Below are positions 1-10,972 of a DNA stretch of 64,000 nucleotides, piece after piece. The stretch's first letter is position 1. Each line of letters begins with the position of its first letter. The translations under genes and the position numbers were made by a program. The stretch is from Notospermus geniculatus (lineage: Eukaryota > Nemertea > Pilidiophora > Heteronemertea > Lineidae). The stretch is from assembly GCA_002633025.1 (NCBI GenBank), contig NMRB01001552.1:76929-140928 (forward strand). The letters run 5' to 3'. The notes beneath the pieces were generated by a model. That model saw only the letters and a program-made list of their open reading frames with translations, did not search any database and was not told the origin of the DNA.

Positions 1-75
1 ATACCTAGTTTTATAAACACCTTCCTTCAATGGCCAGTAATCAGAGGTACTGATGAGTAGAACTCATGCAATTGA

Positions 76-974
76 AGCCAGAATCATGGCTGCGTTCATC
101 GAGATGTCGATTTTGAGATTCTTACATATAATGGCAAAAAGTATGAAGTCCAGGGTTCAACAGAAACCCCTAATGGGAAATTCTTTGAAATTGACTATGA
201 GAAGTCCACCCTGCCATTTGCCAGCGGTTATGACAAGTCTCATGAAACAAAATGAGAGACAGGCAAAATGGGAAAAGGCAAATTGAGAAAAGGCAGAATG
301 GGCAGACACCTGGCCCCATTCAGCTTCCACGCTACGCCTGAAAGCCTTCTTACTTTTTACCCCATTTTATGCAGCTTTTATCATTATTATTTATGGAGAT
401 GAAGGATTTACCACCATTTTTCAAGGAAGATACAAAAACCATGATACACAGGACAATCTTAAGCAAAAAAACCTGCAAGAATTCAGACAGGACACCTCTA
501 ATAAGGACACCTTTGAAACCATCGGAGAATATCAGAGGTTCTTAGCCCTTGGTCACCATGTGTGCAGTGACGAAGGGAGCAGTGCTAAGAACCTGATATT
601 CTCAGGATGTTTGGAACTGACATCTGTGTTGTCCTTAACCTGATTTGGGTGGTCAAAATCCATACAATGACCAATTTGGTGATGGAGCCATTTTTGATCA
701 CGTTTGATCACATGAAAATGCCAAGTTGCATACATTCCTGATTTACAATAACTATAATTCTCTTCTGTATCCTGAATGTCACGAATGTGGAAACATGATA
801 GGTTTAGATTCAGTGACCACCACTGAGAAATCAGAGCATGTTTAGCTAATACTTGTGGCCTTCAAATTGGTCAGGAATAAACAGTTTTATTGTCATGGAG
901 TGTACACAAGAAGGTGAAGGCAGATTATGAATGGATTGAGGAATGTTTTGTGCAACTCATGAACTACAAATAAA
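76..974 (+). CDS. Possible 3'-terminal exon and 3'UTR of an unrecognised gene
   Basis: A reading frame open from just after an in-frame stop at 73-75 runs to a TGA at 253-255. It encodes about 58 residues including DFEILTYNGKKYEVQG and KFFEIDYEKSTLPF, which read like real protein rather than noise. About 710 bases further on there is an AATAAA at 969-974, so this could be the last coding exon and 3'UTR of a plus-strand gene starting left of the window. The only nearby acceptor is a weak AG at 80-81, and the exon start is not secure. Around 640-690 another short in-frame stretch (GGQNPYNDQFGDGA) is visible but closed by a stop; it may be a decayed exon copy. I do not recognise the family. It could also be a pseudogene or repeat remnant. 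Confidence 0.3.
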
Positions 975-984
975 GCACTTAGCC

Positions 985-1144
985 TAAAGCTGCCCATACA
1001 CGATCAATATTATTGCACAATATGAGGATCACAATGGGCAATATTATTGTCAATCTTTCTTCTAACTATCGTGCTAGAAGCACACGACCACCCATTTGGG
1101 CCCCATATTGTGCAATAATATTGCGCCGTGTATGGGCGGCTTTA
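985..1144. repeat. Hairpin MITE-like element
   Basis: The left arm (TAAAGCTGCCCATACACG, then an ATATTATTGCACAATAT core) is mirrored by the right arm ending GCCGTGTATGGGCGGCTTTA. The arms are about 40 bp with a short spacer. No coding capacity. The element starts a few bases after the AATAAA at 969. Confidence 0.75.
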
Positions 1145-2651
1145 TTCTTCAAGTTGTATTCCTGTGTGAATGGAGATTGTGTTGTTTTGTTGACCACTGT
1201 AACCTCGTGTTGACCTTGGTCAAAGAGGGATTACATGTAAAATCTCAGTCAAAATCGTTCTTGGAATGCGGATATTTCTGAAGTTCTCAGTTCAGAAAGG
1301 GTGTAGATACAGGGTGTTCCAGACAAAAGTGGTATCTTGAACCACAATCAGAGTTTCTGCACAGAGGATAAAATGGTATTTTGTGAGTGAAAAAGGTCCA
1401 AGATAAGATAGTACGGTAGTACATCCCCAAAATGTATACTGATTTTAAAAAAAACATTTTTATACATTTTAAAAGTTTTAAACGGTGCTTCTGTGTACGT
1501 CAGACTGAGGGGATGCATTTTTAAAGCATTTTCCATCATATTATTGCATTCTTTAGTTTTTAGAATTGTTTCAGAAGAGGTAAATTGTAAATGTTTTTAG
1601 GGGGCGGTCATTTTGCAAATCATGTATGGAATGACAGCAAAAACTTGTGAAAATAGGTAAGATAACCTTCACATTTCTGGCATTTTAATGGTTACAGCGT
1701 GCATGCTTGCATCCATGACTTGCAGCCAAAGCTGCCAGGGCTACTGAGGATTGACTCCCCCAGGATCACATTGATACGATGCATACATGCATGACATGGG
1801 TAATCCATCACAGCTTTCCCAATGAGGAAGGCGCTACACCGTCACAGCTGGAAAGACATCACATAGAGAGGGAAGTGACTTGCTCAAGGCCGAGCAAATT
1901 CCTCATGGGATATACTTTCCCTCGAGGTGTTGCTCAAGGTTTTTTCTGACTCATATTGACTCTGGATCCATCCTGTACCATAGCAATAGGCGCACGTTAT
2001 GTGCTTTGATCATGTTCAACCATTTCTGACATGTCTGAGAAGGTGCAAGAATCTATTGCCTCTCAGCTCAGTGTAGTGTGCCATAGAGCTTGAATGCGAT
2101 GAAGATTCCTCAGGTGTTAGCAAAGCAAGTCAAAAACCTGCCTCTGACATTCAGTATACGTACTCATGCAACTTGTTTTACAGTGGCCCATCAAAAAATG
2201 ATCACCTTGAAAGAATTTCCATGTAACATTAGAAGAAATACTGCTTCCAGCTTCATCCATCATGATGCAAAAAGGATTAGGTTATTGATGTAGTGTGTTC
2301 TTACACTTTGATGAACTTATCTGGGGGAGAGGGGGGCATTGATGATTTTTTTAACAAGATGCTGACAAAGAGCCTTCCCAGAAAGTTTTTAAGCTTCTGT
2401 CTGGGGAGGCCCATTGCCCATTCCATTGCCTTTAAAAAGCTTTCACAGTTATTTTAATCAAGATGTCGGCAAAGGACCTTCCCGAAACTTTTTAAAGCTT
2501 CTGGGGAGGCCCATTGCCCATTGCCTACTGGTACTAACTTACAATTACAATTTACTATTACAATTACCAGGGCTCCCATTGAACCCCTCAAAAATTGGGG
2601 GGGGGGGATCCCACATCATTTTTCAAGGGTCCTTAATGTATTAGTGAACCA
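1145..2651. other. Intergenic stretch without a recognisable gene
   Basis: Only short unconvincing open frames are present. TACAGGGTGTTCCA near 1311 resembles the outer end of a mariner-type or related transposon copy. A near-duplicate of about 60 bp (TTTAAAGCTTCTGGGGAGGCCCATTGCC type) occurs at about 2380-2430 and 2470-2525. A poly-G run lies at about 2598. Confidence 0.6.
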
Positions 2652-2760
2652 GGGCTCATGTTCCCGAAGCAATCGTTAGGTTAACGATGTCGTTACGCTA
2701 TGCATTTTACCAGTTTTAACGACATCGTTAACCTAACGAAGGCTTCGGGAACATGGGCCC
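2652..2760. repeat. Perfectly folded MITE-like hairpin
   Basis: GGGCTCATGTTCCCGAAG on the left pairs with CTTCGGGAACATGGGCCC on the right. The arms continue through GTTAGGTTAACGATGTCGTTA, and a loop of about 20 bp separates them. No open frame. One of many unrelated hairpin families in the window. Confidence 0.8.
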
Positions 2761-3369
2761 AGATTTCCAAATTGCAAGAGTTCTTTCTTTGCTTTCGGGG
2801 GTAAAGACACTTTTCAGGGGTTATCTGAATTATACAATTACTATTACAGTTACAACTAGCACAACCTCAAGGACGAACTCAGTGACCTGGAGGAATTATG
2901 ACATCGAGCCTTTCATGCTCTCGAATTTCAAATTCCTCAAAGGAAAATCTCCCAGCTGCCATTATTGGGTAACCTTCTGTGTGAAAGGCAAGTTGTCTAA
3001 ATCAGAAATCTGAAGTGCACTCCATTGGGTCAAGTGTGTACTGTGGCTTGGCTAATTGAAAAACTTTCAGTGAAAACCCAGTGTAGTGAGGAAATGGCAT
3101 GTGNGGGGGGGGGGGGGGACATTCACCCACAGAAACGCTGATAGATGTTACACCAGTTTCGGAAAAGACAGTTATGGTATTTTGAAGCAGTGACAGAAAA
3201 AGGGCCAACATGTGCTTGAATAAAAAAACCAAAAACCCAAAAGCGTGATAGAACATTTCCTATGAAATAACGTGAGAAACGCAATGGATATTTTTCGGAC
3301 GTAAAAAGAGGGTCATTCCCATCGATAGGAAACGTACATGTAACATCACCGGCGTGTGGAAAAACATAT

Positions 3370-3451
3370 CGACGAGGGTGGGATTCGAACCCACGCAGGT
3401 AGAACCTAATGGATTAGCAGTCCATCGCCTTAACCACTCGGCCACCTCGTC
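3370..3451 (-). tRNA. tRNA-Ser (anticodon GCU)
   Basis: Read on the minus strand this folds as a class II tRNA. The acceptor stem GACGAGG pairs with CCTCGTC; there is a D-arm (GGCCGAGTGGTTAAGGC), an anticodon arm ATGGA-CTGCTAA-TCCAT with GCT at 3416-3418, a long variable arm, and a T-arm GTGGGTTCGAATCCCAC. The 82-nt length including the discriminator G matches the serine isotype. A TTTTT pol III terminator follows within about 15 bases downstream. No intron. It decodes AGC/AGU serine codons. Confidence 0.96.
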
Positions 3452-3696
3452 ATCTGACAAAGAAGGCATTGCACTAATTGTTTGGCCCTAATTAGAATTT
3501 ACACGTGGAAAACATGATGTTGTTTCTTCTAGAAAATGAGTGCGACACCTTGTTCAAGATCAACTGTTTTTTATTGGTCGTACCTGGGGTCCTCAGACCA
3601 AAAACTTGATCCTTCAACAAAGTGTCTAGTCATTTTCTAAGATATCCAACATAGAGCACAAAAAGGACACACAAAATGATAGTATTAAACATAAAG

Positions 3697-3944
3697 CAGG
3701 GTCGGATCCAGGGTTGACAGAAAGGGGGCGTAGCTCTAAGGAGGTGGTGAGCACCGAAAGCGCGAAGTCCAAACGGGGGGTCTGGGGGCTCTCCTCAGAA
3801 AAATTTGACAATTTAAGTGCTTTTCGATGCATTTTCCTGACATCTGAAAGCAAAATACTCGAATTTTTATATGATTGAATTTTTCTTGCTAAAAAAAATC
3901 ATTGCTCTGCCAAAAGCCCCTCACGCCCCCTGGATCCGACCCTG
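3697..3944. repeat. hAT-type non-autonomous element (GGATCC termini)
   Basis: Termini CAGGGTCGGATCCAGGG and CCCTGGATCCGACCCTG are inverted repeats of the kind known from hAT-superfamily transposons (CAG..GGATCC..). The interior shows no transposase. Related copies lie at 61015-61250 and 61454-61628. The hAT assignment rests on terminus resemblance only; an 8-bp target duplication was not resolved. Confidence 0.6.
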
Positions 3945-4163
3945 TAAAGTCGTAAGTTGTAAATTTTCGACCCCAATCGGGGTCCTCTTCCTCAAGCACT
4001 TTCTGGTAGAGACCCGAGAAGTGATCTCTACACTTCTGGGAAAACCCTAAAAAGGAAAGGAAAAATCCCATTACCACACTTCCTCAAGCAAAATGCTATG
4101 AACAAACAAGAACCACTATGAAAAAAAAAGAAAAAGAAAACAAAATTTCCCAGTGGAAAATAT

Positions 4164-4245
4164 CGACGAGGATGGGATTCGAACCCACGCAGGTAGAACC
4201 TAATGGATTAGCAGTCCATCGCCTTAACCACTCGGCCACCTCGTC
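4164..4245 (-). tRNA. tRNA-Ser (anticodon GCU), second copy
   Basis: Identical to the tRNA at 3370-3451 except for one base in the T-stem (CCCAC becomes CCCAT on the tRNA strand), which leaves a G-U wobble and should not disrupt folding. The anticodon GCT is at 4210-4212. A TTTT tract follows on the minus strand. The two genes are about 0.8 kb apart in the same orientation. Their flanks differ apart from a few bases, so the duplication is old or involved little more than the gene. Confidence 0.95.
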
Positions 4246-6557
4246 CGCTGCGTTGGCGGGGCGCATTGTTAGTAGTAATTTTAAGTGCCACTTATGGTTT
4301 GGCTTTGGTCAGAATTCTCGCATGTGGAGGTCCTTTCACTAACTTTAGGGGGTCAAGATGTTGAAGAAAGAAATGCATGGAACTCCCCTCTAATGAAATG
4401 TGACATCTTAGTTACATACTGCGAGTTTTGGGGGAAATAGGGTCGTGCGACAACAGCGCCATCTATGCAAGGTTGTGTAAATCAATGATGCGGCTCTTTT
4501 AGATTTAAAGCCGCACTGTATTGAATTCAGAAAGTCGTGTAGTAAAGTTTATTCATGGAAGTATTATGTATGGTTTACTAGGCTGTAGCTTTAACATGAG
4601 CTCTGCCTCGTGTAGTTTTTTCAATGTGTGCTGAAAACAAAAGGCAATCATTTTGGGGACCTTGAAAATACACCGTAGGCCTACCCCGTAAAATTCAATA
4701 CAAAAGGGGCTTTAAAATAGGTCCAGACATGGGAATTCTGGCGGTGCGTTTTATATAAAAAGACCCTGTAACTATTATGCTGATGTCAGGTCGACCTTGC
4801 GACAGCTCAGAACAGGTCACAGTCACACCTATCGGCGACTGATTTTGTTCGGCGCGCCCGGTCGGCGCGGTCGTGGCTCAGTCGCAAAGTGATCCGGGTC
4901 AGTCGCCGGTTTTGTGCCGTCGCAAGGTCGAGCTGAGGTCAGCATCTTAATGCATGTAAAGCATCGTTTCCCGAATGTACGCAATTCTTGTCAATTAACG
5001 AGTAATCTACAATACCATGGAAACGGCAAGTTGCTTAGAGATTCTTAGTCTGCTGTGTAATCACGCCGACCACTGCAGGTTCGTCCGGGACGCTTCGGTG
5101 CTAATCACTTCCGAATCATCTTGTGTACATTTATTGTTGTCTGTTGATGTTGAAAGGCAACTGGTCCTTGTGAAATTGACAACATACGAGCGACTGTGAC
5201 CTTCAAGAAAAGCCTGGATTGGTAATTTGCAAAGAAAGAACAAATTGAAGATTCAAGTTAAAACCTGGGCTGTGCATGGCTTTTTCAAAACACCGTTACA
5301 ATAGGGAGCTTTAGAAATCAAAGATAAACGTAAATTTTACGACAACGTTATTTTTCATACTACACATTAACCAGATGAACGCAGATGAATAAGGCTCAGG
5401 CGTATTTGCACAGCTTTACTTGAAATGGCAGTGCTACGAACTTTCGCAGTTTTGCGCCTGATGGCAAGCACAGCCATATTCGTGGCTGCGCCGCGTGGCT
5501 CTGCCATATTCCTAAATCCAATCGGTTTGACATTTGGTACAGACGCACAGTGGCGCAGCAATATTCTGACGGATCTCAGCCAATTTGGTCACGCCCCAAA
5601 TATGGCTGTGCCACATCTGAGCGTTATTTGCCTGAGTGTGCCCAGCTTAAGCGGTCCTGATATCATGGGAAAACCGTCATCTGCGGGCCTGGTACATGCA
5701 ACTGGATTACATACTCCTTAGTGTCAGGTATAAAAATTCTCCACACGTGAGTCGATAAATAACGCCGAAGTGATTGATTGTCGAACGGTGTCTTTGTATT
5801 TTGAACAAAATTCAACAAATTACTAATACACATTTTGAAGTCTGCATGGACATTCGCTTACTTCGAACATTTTTTAAGAAAGGCGCCCGTAACAAACAAC
5901 CCTTGCTGACAGCTTTCTGTAACGCTCTGTGGCCTGTTAGAGATGGATCCGCCGCATCTCTGCCCTGTCCTTCAATTACTGCGATAAGCACGCTTGCTGT
6001 GGTGAACCGATGGCCATGGACAGAATAATGTATTGATAATGTTGTACACGTCCATGTACAAAGTCCTGTAAAAATGCATGCTGGGGACGGCTCTGTGGTA
6101 AATAAATTGAATGGAACTTGGACGGAAAATGACTGGACTGACGTCATGTAAGCCCAACCAGACGGACACAGGCATCGCAAAAAGAACGCCAATCTCTACA
6201 ACGGATGGATGGATGCGTACCATAAATTTTTCTCGGAGAAATCGAAGGTAACCCTATGGTTTACCGTTGGCATTCAGACTCATTCGGCGTCAGAAACAGA
6301 CGGTATTTGTTTGGAGAGAGAAAAAGAATTGCCACTTTTTGTCGGCAGCCGGCGCCACCATCGCCGTGCGCGCCACTCTCCAACCCCAGGGACATACATG
6401 TACCGTGCCACTTTAAGTGGACGCGGACAGATTGAAGAGCATAATCGCAGCGACCGACAGAGTTACCATGTGGATTCAGAGGCTGCGATCCAGTTATGTG
6501 GACAATGTAGACATCCTTAGAGTAGGCCTACGTCCCTAATTTCTTTAGTCAATTTTA
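4246..6557. other. Intergenic; hairpin elements, no convincing gene
   Basis: Contains the hairpin at 4777-4945 and a half copy of the GATAAACG/AACGTTATTTTTC MITE family near 5313-5380. A G+C-rich stretch at 5400-5640 repeats CAGCCATATTCGTGGC-like phrases and looks like a decayed repeat. Open frames up to 126 codons (for example minus 5812-6192) have no recognisable domain, signal peptide or splice context. Confidence 0.55.
4777..4945. repeat. MITE-like hairpin
   Basis: The left arm ATGCTGATGTCAGGTCGACC and TTGCGAC pair with the right arm GTCGCAAGGTCGAGCTGAGG and TCAGCAT. The interior is rich in CGGCGCG dyads (GTCGGCGACTG type). No open frame of note. Confidence 0.7.
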
Positions 6558-7898
6558 TCAAACCTCAGTCCACGCGGTTTTTCTGGCTAATTCATTGCCT
6601 GCAAGGTCTTTAAACTGCATTGATTTTATCTTCCCCGGGAAACGATGCTCCTCTAGTTTTTCAAGAATAATTTGAAAACCACGGTTGATATCGATGCACG
6701 CCCTTCTCGTCTTAACCCAGTTGTAAGCGCGACGTAAATCCATCCCGTGGTACGCCATTAGATACTGAATAACAACAACGGCTGCGCGGGACTTCCCTAG
6801 ATAACTGGCCACCAGGACCCTCTTGTTCCCCTTACGCGCCCCTTCTAAGAAAATATTGATCTCGCGAAAATAGACGTCTATCCCCTCTTCTTCTAAATCT
6901 TCCACATTTATACACAATTTTGCCCGCGAGTGCATTGTTTTGGAAGGACAAGTGCAAGGACAGATGGACTTTTTCTTGGACGGAACCTGGTCTGGACGCT
7001 TGTTGCTCAGGTCGACGACACGGTCCACATTCAGCCTGCAAAGTGTATGTTCATTGTAGACGGATTCGACACTTCCAATGAACAGAAAATCCAAAATCTG
7101 CGATATGTTTACGTCCTTATAAAATCGTTTGCTTTCTGATTCCAAGCATTCGAATATGCTAAATGATAAACTTAGTGTTTTCTTAAACTGCTGACGCTTC
7201 TGCTCTGCCTTTCTCGGATCTCTGCCGCCTAAGTCTGGAGAACTCGAACTCTGCACGCAGATATCTGCTCTTGAAACATTCTTCGAATGAGTTTTCGACG
7301 TCACAAAGACGTCGGGCACTGTCAAAGTGGTTCCAATAAGCTTCTCGCGAGATCCTAAGCTCTCGCGTGATCCTTCTGGTGACGGTGCAGTTTTGGTGAT
7401 GACCCGCCCATCAGTCGATCGAGAACTTCGCACCTTTTGTTTTGTTTTCGGCTGATTTTTTGCGTCAAGATTTGGACATGACCCCAATAAGTACTTCGAT
7501 TTCGGATTTAACCGTCTCGGTGGTTCGTGACCCGAGAAAAGCTTTTGATGCAATCCTGCCATTTGCCGGTGTAAAAATCCCGTTAAAGACCCTCGCCTTG
7601 GCAATGGTTCTGATATCAGAGAAGTGTCTTCCACACGTATTGGTGGCGTGATGACCTCGCACCGTGTCGTGACGTCATCACAGTATGGTCCAATCACTAC
7701 GTCTGGTTTTGTCTTCTGCAGACCTGTGAATAATGGATTCTCCTGGCTATCCTCGTTCCCACGTCGTTTTACTGTGTGTTTGGTCATTTCAGATCCAGTT
7801 TCCTCGGTACGGTTCGAATATTGATCCTTGCTAGACAATCTTGATATTCGTGTGGCATGATTCATGATGACCTCAAACAAAGAAACTTCGACTTTCAT
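6558..7898 (-). CDS. DUSP/slingshot-like pseudophosphatase
   Basis: A 446-codon intronless frame. Residues 1-255 are low-complexity and Ser/Arg/Lys-rich, probably disordered, with many SRES/SSSSPD-type sites. Residues about 264-430 are a dual-specificity phosphatase fold: NISQILDFLFIGS start, INVED region with the general-acid Asp near 334, and a C-terminal helix AYNWVKTRRACIDINRGF that most resembles slingshot/DUSP proteins. The signature loop normally reads HC-x5-R-S/T; here it is VASYLGKSRAA (363-373). The catalytic Cys is Ser365 (codon 6804-6806), the preceding His is Ala364, and Arg371 is kept. By analogy with STYX-type proteins it probably binds phosphoprotein without hydrolysing it. 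The C-terminus is TEV, a possible class I PDZ ligand. The start ATG at 7898 follows a candidate 5'UTR acceptor (CATCTTTCAG). No polyA signal was found nearby, so the 3' end is unsure. Confidence 0.82.
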   Translation of the reverse strand: MKVEVSLFEVIMNHATRISRLSSKDQYSNRTEETGSEMTKHTVKRRGNEDSQENPLFTGLQKTKPDVVIGPYCDDVTTRCEVITPPIRVEDTSLISEPLPRRGSLTGFLHRQMAGLHQKLFSGHEPPRRLNPKSKYLLGSCPNLDAKNQPKTKQKVRSSRSTDGRVITKTAPSPEGSRESLGSREKLIGTTLTVPDVFVTSKTHSKNVSRADICVQSSSSPDLGGRDPRKAEQKRQQFKKTLSLSFSIFECLESESKRFYKDVNISQILDFLFIGSVESVYNEHTLCRLNVDRVVDLSNKRPDQVPSKKKSICPCTCPSKTMHSRAKLCINVEDLEEEGIDVYFREINIFLEGARKGNKRVLVASYLGKSRAAVVVIQYLMAYHGMDLRRAYNWVKTRRACIDINRGFQIILEKLEEHRFPGKIKSMQFKDLAGNELARKTAWTEV

Positions 7899-9110
7899 CG
7901 GCGGGCGTCATCCTTTAGGCTGACCAAATTACAGTCTGAAAGATGAAATGTACACATGTGATGAATTAAAATAGAGAAATCGGGCAGCCGTGTCATCAAT
8001 CGTAAGGGATCGTCGTTTCCTGCAAAGGATCTTTAAAGAAAACAAAACTTTTTGTGACCAAACAGCTAGAAATCAAAATGAATTGACGCCCAGTAGATTG
8101 ATACCTGATCCCACCGCTAGGGACAAGATGTATCATAGACAATTTGGATATTATTTAAAGCCAGCAGCACACCAGGCAATATCGCAAGCGATCAGGGCCG
8201 ACCGCACAGGAAGTCCGATAGTGCTACCGGCGCCTATCGGCAGTTAGTTATAACGCATTTTCCCATTAACTAAACCGCCGATAGGCACCGAAAGCACTAT
8301 CGGACATTCTGTGCGGTCAGCCCTGGGCCGGTAGCATAGGAACTCCGCCAGTGCTCCGACAGCCTATCGGTGTTAAAATGCATGGAAAAATGTACAGCAC
8401 TATCGGCAGATGGGCTCCGCTAGCGCTAGCGGAGTTTCTATGCGGCCGACCCCTGATCGCCAGCGAGCAAAATCAACTGTTGACACCTTGTGTGCGCTGG
8501 ACAGCGATGCGGGGAATCCTCTCGCCAACGATGTTCGCCCAATATCAAACAACACCAAAGCCGATATCACCCAGTCTGCTGTGGCTGCAAGCGTGATCGG
8601 CGAGGTAAGGGAGCTTCTAGAATACGCCCCAAAGACTGTGTCGTTCTTATATCGTAAGGAAGATCATTCCAGCACCAAACCGTGCGCAAAAAGAATGACG
8701 CCGCGAACGAATCGGTGCGAAACCTATCGCACTGTATAGCGAGACCGAGGTCACATGTCCACTGCGAAGCGGCTGAGGTGTCGCGCAAATAATTATCTTC
8801 ACCCGGCTCAAAATACAAGAAGCAGACGACTTCAAAGATTTTATTGGATGTCGAATGACCCGGATGATCAGGTTGAATAAGGTAAAAACATCAATAATAT
8901 TGACGAATATGATGGGTTTTTGTTCTGAATACATTCAAGACAGTGCCAATAATCATTAGGTTTTCACGTTGTCGGTATCGACTCACTGTATTAAGAGGTA
9001 GTCCTAGGGTCCTCCGATTGAGGGACATGTACACCTATGCACTTTAAAACACGCCCGTACTTTTTTCAGATTTCCTTTTCCTCTTGACGGGCTCTAGTTC
9101 GCTGGCCACT
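7899..9110. repeat. Intergenic, dominated by a TATCGG-dyad repeat family
   Basis: From about 8155 to 8650 the DNA is built of inverted segments. AGTCCGATAGTGCTACCGGCG and GCCGATAGGCACCGAAAGCA arms recur, with CGACCGCACAG and TGTGCGGTC flanks. A related copy lies at 17950-18250 inside an intron of the metalloprotease gene. No protein-coding signal was recognised. Confidence 0.55.
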
Positions 9111-9400
9111 CAAGGCTGCGTGCACGCTGCAAGCGAACTGGCGAAGCGATGCGAAGCGAAGCGGCAAGGCGAAGACAAACGAATTCTTGCCAACACAGCC
9201 TTATCAGGGATTCCGCGTACATCCTGTGGAAGTTCGCGCCACCAAATATAAAATTTAGATTTTTTCGCGCGATCGCCAGCGTCGATCGCTCTCAGTTTGT
9301 AGACGCTAATGCTTCCAGAGTATAAATTTTCGCCACACCGCTGGGCGAAATTTGCTTCGCGCCGCTTCGCCAGTTCGCTTGCAGTATGCAGACAGCCTAA
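9111..9400. repeat. Inverted-repeat element, GCGAAGCG-rich arms
   Basis: AAGGCTGCGTGCACGCTGCA then GCGAACTGGCGAAGCG on the left is mirrored by CGCTTCGCCAGTTCGCTTGC and a GACAGCCTAA end on the right. The arms are about 50-60 bp and the interior holds CGATCG dyads. MITE-like; no gene. Confidence 0.65.
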
Positions 9401-10388
9401 AGCAATATTTTCTTGTCCCGTTCTCACAGTCAAATAGCCGTCTCTTTACACACTGAAACCAATGGAAATACATTCGGAGGGTTTCCCTTCTAAATAGGTT
9501 ATGGCGCGCAACTATTTCCAGAGTTTAAATACATGTAGTTGCCTTTTCTGCAAAATCGCGTTTTCTGACACCCAGAGGACCCAATCAAAGCGTCACTCTC
9601 ATTTCCAAAACGGTCATGTAAGTTCAAGCCAAATTGATCTTCTGTCGTAAGAAATCGCTCTGTTGACCATGACACTAATGCTAACATCTTGATGACGTAT
9701 ATTTGCATCGTATTATTGACGATCGATAACGTCAGTGTCACCGTTTATCGTGGGACGACCTCTTAAAATCTCAATTACACAGCTGGCTGTTTAATGGATA
9801 CGGTAGTTTAGCGGTGCGAAAAACACTGGCGAGGAACGACAAGCATTCGATAATAAACAAAATATTTTTAAGAACAACTTCATCCACGATTGATTGCCGC
9901 AGTTAAAAATGCGAAATATTGATCTCCAAGAAATGAAATTAATAATGGATAGAAAGCAAATTCTACCTTCGCAACCATATCGAGCAAGATGAGTGGACTT
10001 GCCTGATTTTATACCAAAGGTTGGACGAACGCGGAATTTTGATCAGAATATATCGCCAGGGTGAAACTGAATTCACCAAATATCGTTGTATATGTCACAT
10101 TGTCGGGCGAGCCTATAGGTATTGTATTGGAGGTTTCCGTCAAGGCCGAAGCCAAAGCAGCATTGGCCCTGTTAAGTATGGAAGAAGCCATCTCAAACTA
10201 CTCTATTCCCCACTTGGATTAGGTTTTTTACTTGCCCTTGCAAAAATACATGGTACAAGGTGCCACGGCTGACTTGTCTTATGCGACGGACGTGAAGAGC
10301 AAGGATCGAATGATCGCACGACATCCCATGGCGCTGTCCTTCTGAGATAGCTAGTAATCATGGTAATCAGGGATATTTGCATGGCAGG

Positions 10389-10604
10389 TGTAATGTTTTT
10401 CAGTGTGGCCATTTTTCTGTGTGACTCTCATTGTTGGGAAACAACCTCTATTTCTCTGTGTGTCGCTCATTGTCAAGTCTAGCCTTATTTCGTCAATCTA
10501 TTGTAACGTCACACTGGCACAGAGAAACAGTGAGTCTCTTTCCCAGTGTGTTCCGAACAATGGGAATCACACGGAAAAATGGCTACACTGAAAAACGTTA
10601 CACT
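10389..10604. repeat. Inverted-repeat element, CAGTGTGGCC family
   Basis: TGTAATGTTTTTCAGTGTGG with CATTTTTCTGTGTG on the left is mirrored by CACGGAAAAATGGCTACACT and GAAAAACGTTACA on the right. Related copies occur at about 16235-16380 and 19690-19875, within introns of the metalloprotease gene. Confidence 0.65.
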
Positions 10605-10856
10605 GGCAATTCACAGGTGTGACCGCAAAAACCCCGCGGATTTTATGTAGTGTAAAAACGGGTTAGCACTTAAAGCTAAGGTAAAAACGGCTACTGTTTC
10701 TGTTTCCACACATCGGAACTTGAGGGGATTTCCGTCTCGCCCCTAGCACGCGCTGGGATAAGTGGAGATTTCTGTCTCTGGAAAAGAAATCTCCATTTGT
10801 CGCAGTGTGTAGGCCTACGTAAAGACTTTAGGCCGCCATTTACCCTACCCAACGTG

Positions 10857-10972
10857 CAGAGGTTACCATCCTCCCACAGCAGGGGTTTTTACCTCGCTCC
10901 TCTTCATCCGCTCAGTGGAGTGTATGAAGAGAAACGAGACCAAAGCCCTGCTGTGGGAGGATGGAGGTTACA
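10857..10972. repeat. Short inverted-repeat hairpin
   Basis: AGGTTACCATCCTCCCACAG and CAGGG on the left pair with CCCTG and CTGTGGGAGGATGGAGGTTA on the right, about 60 bp apart. No coding signal. Confidence 0.6.

Noticed and set aside
10009-10191. 60-codon minus frame with ANAALASALTETSNTIPIG
   Set aside because: Fair start context, but too short and without splice, domain or polyA support.
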